Part shown: piece after piece, positions 61,678 through 64,000 of the stretch | Numbering within the stretch: the stretch's first letter is position 1 | Layout of the letters: each line of letters opens with the position of its first letter | NCBI GenBank assembly: GCA_049645705.1 | Contig: JBARUK010000004.1 | Location: 186,001-250,000, forward strand | DNA from: JBGNFV01 sp049645705 | Lineage (GTDB): Bacteria; Bacteroidota; Bacteroidia; Cytophagales; Cyclobacteriaceae | Direction of reading: 5' to 3' | DNA length: 64,000 nucleotides | The notes under the pieces: model-generated | Seen by the model: the letters and a program-made list of their open reading frames with translations, nothing else | Database searches by the model: none | Told to the model about the DNA's origin: nothing | Made by a program: the position numbers and the translations under genes

Positions 61678-62781
61678 TTAGTATTCTCGGTTTTTCCAGC
61701 GAATTTTTACCGGAAGGAAATAGAAAAAAAGTAAGGTCAAAGATAAAGTAGCAGAGTACAGTTCGAAGATAAGTAGTGATATTATATCCGACTTTCTACC
61801 CGCCCTGTTCACAAATTTTGCAATTATCATTATCTGTATGGCAGATTTGACCAGCGCAAGACTCAAAGAAAGCGGCCATGTAAATATAAATAAGAGAATA
61901 ATGGAGGGGTAATAAAGGGCCTGTAACATAAGAAACCCCCTCAGTAACCAATGGATCTGCAGCGCGCCCTGCATCCACCTTTTTCGCTGATGTAGTAGCC
62001 GGCTCAGGTTATCAACAGGTAAAGTAAGGGCGGTAAGGGGCTTTGATACAAGATGCCTTACGCTGAAGCTTGCTTTCTTTATGGCCCGGAACAATTCGAA
62101 GTCCTCCACAATAGTAGGTGGCAGGGCTTCATATCCTCCGGTAGCCAGGTAAGCTTCGCGGCTTATGGCCATGTTATTCCCCATACCGGTTACCGGCCTG
62201 AAGTAGTCGCTTACAGTCTTGAGCATAGCCTGTGCGAGTGCCCAGTCATTTCGCTGTACTTTGCCCCATAGATTATCAGCGGAGACAAGGGTAGAACCTA
62301 CGACCATGCCCACACCTTTATTAAAATGAGGAAGAATGGTCATAACCCAGGCCTGAGGAACGACTGTGTCGGCATCGGTAAAGAACAGAAACTCTGCACT
62401 TGTCCGTCTGCAGAGATGAGCGAGTACATTAGCCTTACCTCGTGCATGGCCCATTTGTTCGTTTACATCTACTACCCTGATCCGGGGGTGTTTCTGAGCA
62501 TATTTTCTAAGGATCAGGCTCGTATTATCTTCAGATTCATCGTTACCTACCCAAATGGTGAGCTTATCTTCGGGATAGTTCAGGCTCAAAAGTGTCTCAA
62601 GGCACCGGGAAATGGTATGCTCTTCGTTTCTGCAAGCTATAAGGACAGCTATTTTCGGTAGCGTTTCGGGTGGGAGCTTATCCGCATCACGCGATCTCAG
62701 CAGTGCTGCAATAAAGAGCAGAATGTTCTGAAGCAGAACGCACAGGACGATAACCAATGCGATATCACCCGCAAGACTCAT
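61678..62781 (-). CDS. Membrane GT2 glycosyltransferase
   Basis: 367 aa. N-terminal TM, GT-A domain with VLIACRNEEHTISRCLETLL, VGNDESEDNT, FFTDADTVVP, VEDFELFRAI and RKRWMQGAL (R-x-x-RW in place of QxxRW), then several C-terminal helices. It resembles enzymes making glycolipids or surface polysaccharide. It overlaps the deacetylase gene by 4 bp, which suggests a pair that makes and trims a polysaccharide. Confidence 0.88.
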   Translation of the reverse strand: MSLAGDIALVIVLCVLLQNILLFIAALLRSRDADKLPPETLPKIAVLIACRNEEHTISRCLETLLSLNYPEDKLTIWVGNDESEDNTSLILRKYAQKHPRIRVVDVNEQMGHARGKANVLAHLCRRTSAEFLFFTDADTVVPQAWVMTILPHFNKGVGMVVGSTLVSADNLWGKVQRNDWALAQAMLKTVSDYFRPVTGMGNNMAISREAYLATGGYEALPPTIVEDFELFRAIKKASFSVRHLVSKPLTALTLPVDNLSRLLHQRKRWMQGALQIHWLLRGFLMLQALYYPSIILLFIFTWPLSLSLALVKSAIQIMIIAKFVNRAGRKSDIISLLIFELYSATLSLTLLFFYFLPVKIRWKNREY

Positions 62782-63410
62782 AGGGCTTTGAAAGCAAACC
62801 CTTTTTCTGAAAAATGCTCCAGGAAAGCTGGGAGGGTGTACTTCAGATTCTGCTCTGCTTTGAGACTATCATGAAAAACGATAATGGATCCGGCCCGGGT
62901 TGCTTTAATAGTCCTTCGAAGGCAGTTCCGAGGAGAGAGCCGTTTGTCGTAATCAGCACTTAGCACATCCCACATGATGATCTGATAACCAGGCGATAGC
63001 AACTTTATCTGCTTGCGACTGATCTTTCCGTACGGTGGGCGAAATAATGGCTTGCCGCCGGGCTCTGTGGAAAGGTACTTCTGGCAGTCTTCTACTTCCG
63101 TCATGTAGTTTTTGGAAGTAGTTTTCCAGCCATTTACATGGTGAAAGGTATGGTTGGCCGTAGTGTGTCCTGCCTGGCGAATGTGGGCATACTCCTCCGG
63201 GTGCTTAGCTATATTGTCGCCTACACAGAAAAAAGTGGCTTTGGCATTGTATTGCTGTAGTGTAGCAGCAACCCATGGTGTGATGTCGGGCACGGGACCA
63301 TCATCAAACGTAAGATACACAGTAGGTCTGTCATCGACATACGGCGTTCCGGTCCAGGTAAGGGAAGTGTAGAATGCTCTTATCCACCACGGCGTCTTAT
63401 GCAGTATCAT
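62778..63410 (-). CDS. Polysaccharide deacetylase-family protein
   Basis: 210 aa. CE4 motifs: LTFDDGP (metal Asp), HTTANHTFHH (the two His), RPPYG and the C-terminal SIIVFHDS. The family removes N- or O-acetyl groups from chitin-like or peptidoglycan sugars. Coupled by a 4-bp overlap to the GT2 gene; no obvious signal peptide beyond a weak N-terminal hydrophobic stretch. Confidence 0.9.
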   Translation of the reverse strand: MILHKTPWWIRAFYTSLTWTGTPYVDDRPTVYLTFDDGPVPDITPWVAATLQQYNAKATFFCVGDNIAKHPEEYAHIRQAGHTTANHTFHHVNGWKTTSKNYMTEVEDCQKYLSTEPGGKPLFRPPYGKISRKQIKLLSPGYQIIMWDVLSADYDKRLSPRNCLRRTIKATRAGSIIVFHDSLKAEQNLKYTLPAFLEHFSEKGFAFKAL

Positions 63411-63413
63411 GCT

Positions 63414-64000
63414 TTAGTTCAGGTTTACCCGGCAAGAGAGCAAAGTAATGTCGTCATCGTATTCGCGATCACCTTTAAATACATCCAGCTCATTAAGTAA
63501 AGCCTTATGCAAACCTGAAAGGTCAGAAAAGACAATCTCCTGCAACAGGGCGGCAAGGCGCTCCTGACCGAAGGGTTCCTGCTCTTCATTGAATGTCTCA
63601 GTGAAACCATCTGTAAAGGAAAACAGGAGGAAGTCGGTGAGATCGTTTACATGACCTACCTGTAGCGAAGGAAGTGGATCGAACATACCCAGGATTGTGC
63701 ATCCTGTACCCAACTCTACGGGTTTGTCACCATCCTGAAGGAGGTAAGGCGGGTTATGTCCTGCATTGACATAGCTCAGGTGCTGCTCTTTTTTATCGTA
63801 AATACAGGCGAAGAAAGTGATAAAGTTCTCACCATTGGCACTCTGCATAACCTGGTAGTTCAGTTCCCCTACTATCTCGAACAAGTTTATGGTCTTACGC
63901 GCAAGTGTGCGTAAACTCGCCTGAAAGTTAGACATCAGTATGGCGGCAGGCACCCCTTTGCCGGAGACATCTGCAATACACAACATGAACTTGTTCGAGT
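63414..64000 (-). CDS. SpoIIE/RsbU-type PP2C phosphatase (C-terminal part; 5' end outside window)
   Basis: The frame is open through the right edge, so the N-terminus and any sensor domain are missing. About 194 residues are visible, with the PP2C motifs MLCIADVSGKGVPAAILMS, LSYVNAGHNPP, LLFSFTDGFTE and a final YDDDITLLS. It would dephosphorylate an anti-anti-sigma-type partner; none is visible. Confidence 0.88.
   Translation of the reverse strand, partial: SNKFMLCIADVSGKGVPAAILMSNFQASLRTLARKTINLFEIVGELNYQVMQSANGENFITFFACIYDKKEQHLSYVNAGHNPPYLLQDGDKPVELGTGCTILGMFDPLPSLQVGHVNDLTDFLLFSFTDGFTETFNEEQEPFGQERLAALLQEIVFSDLSGLHKALLNELDVFKGDREYDDDITLLSCRVNLN

Overview
The window reads as a chromosomal segment of a Bacteroidota bacterium, most likely a gliding-type Cytophagales. 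The evidence is a type IX secretion C-terminal sorting domain protein, the bamD-rpoZ-coaBC-porD(DUF4835)-recN neighbourhood, an OstA-like protein, a DUF1573 protein, a fused E1 alpha/beta 2-oxoacid dehydrogenase and an ExbB/ExbD/ExbD operon. Start codons also lack clear Shine-Dalgarno sequences, and several genes are preceded by TAnnTTTG-type -7 elements. Genes are densely packed with many 1-14 bp overlaps. I see no insertion sequence, prophage, CRISPR array or rRNA; one tRNA (Ser-GGA) is present.

Layout. 1-4.2 kb: end of a membrane polyferredoxin, then two GT2 glycosyltransferases and a GT-C mannosyltransferase-like membrane protein. 4.2-11.1 kb: a histidine kinase, a rhodanese plus DUF2064 glycosyltransferase, a Crp/Fnr regulator, a MOSC protein plus P-loop NTPase, and a heme/copper/cytochrome block (hemJ, SCO, cytochrome c). 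11.1-14.2 kb: hisF, hisA, hisH and phenylalanine hydroxylase (phhA) on the minus strand. 14.3-18.5 kb: an accessory cassette of an eCIS-type AAA+ ATPase, a modular muramidase and an LRR lipoprotein. 18.5-24.2 kb: a rhomboid-MORN-TonB fusion, a MORN protein and two outer-membrane-type proteins. 24.2-29.6 kb: ispE, fabI, glutaminase, an FAD-linked oxidase and a receiver/LuxI-like acyltransferase fusion. 29.9-37.3 kb: the recN-to-ostA envelope block. 37.4-50.9 kb: tilS, a cNMP-binding protein, mdh, an amidohydrolase, rsmG, the E1 dehydrogenase, a methyltransferase and ald. 50.9-64 kb: an HsdR_N-like protein, amn, an amidohydrolase, transporters, the exb operon with a decayed exbD copy, tRNA-Ser, ansA, tatD, a GT2, a deacetylase and a truncated SpoIIE-type phosphatase.

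Three things stand out. (1) Upstream of phhA on the minus strand lies a 29-codon leader ORF with five consecutive Tyr codons, followed by a strong intrinsic terminator that ends 24 bp before the phhA start. This has the layout of a tyrosine-sensing transcription attenuator on the gene that makes tyrosine from phenylalanine. (2) The muramidase gene is chimeric: a host-composition N-terminal half is joined near 16600 to an AT-rich C-terminal pesticin/T4-lysozyme-like domain, with an AT-rich LRR lipoprotein directly behind it. That is the pattern of a polymorphic toxin and its immunity protein, preceded by an eCIS-type ATPase. (3) A degenerate receiver domain with a Lys at the phospho-Asp site and a Glu at the conserved Lys site is fused to an acyltransferase that keeps the LuxI-type residues. 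It overlaps an FAD oxidase gene and has a lux-box-sized 20-bp inverted repeat 64 bp upstream.
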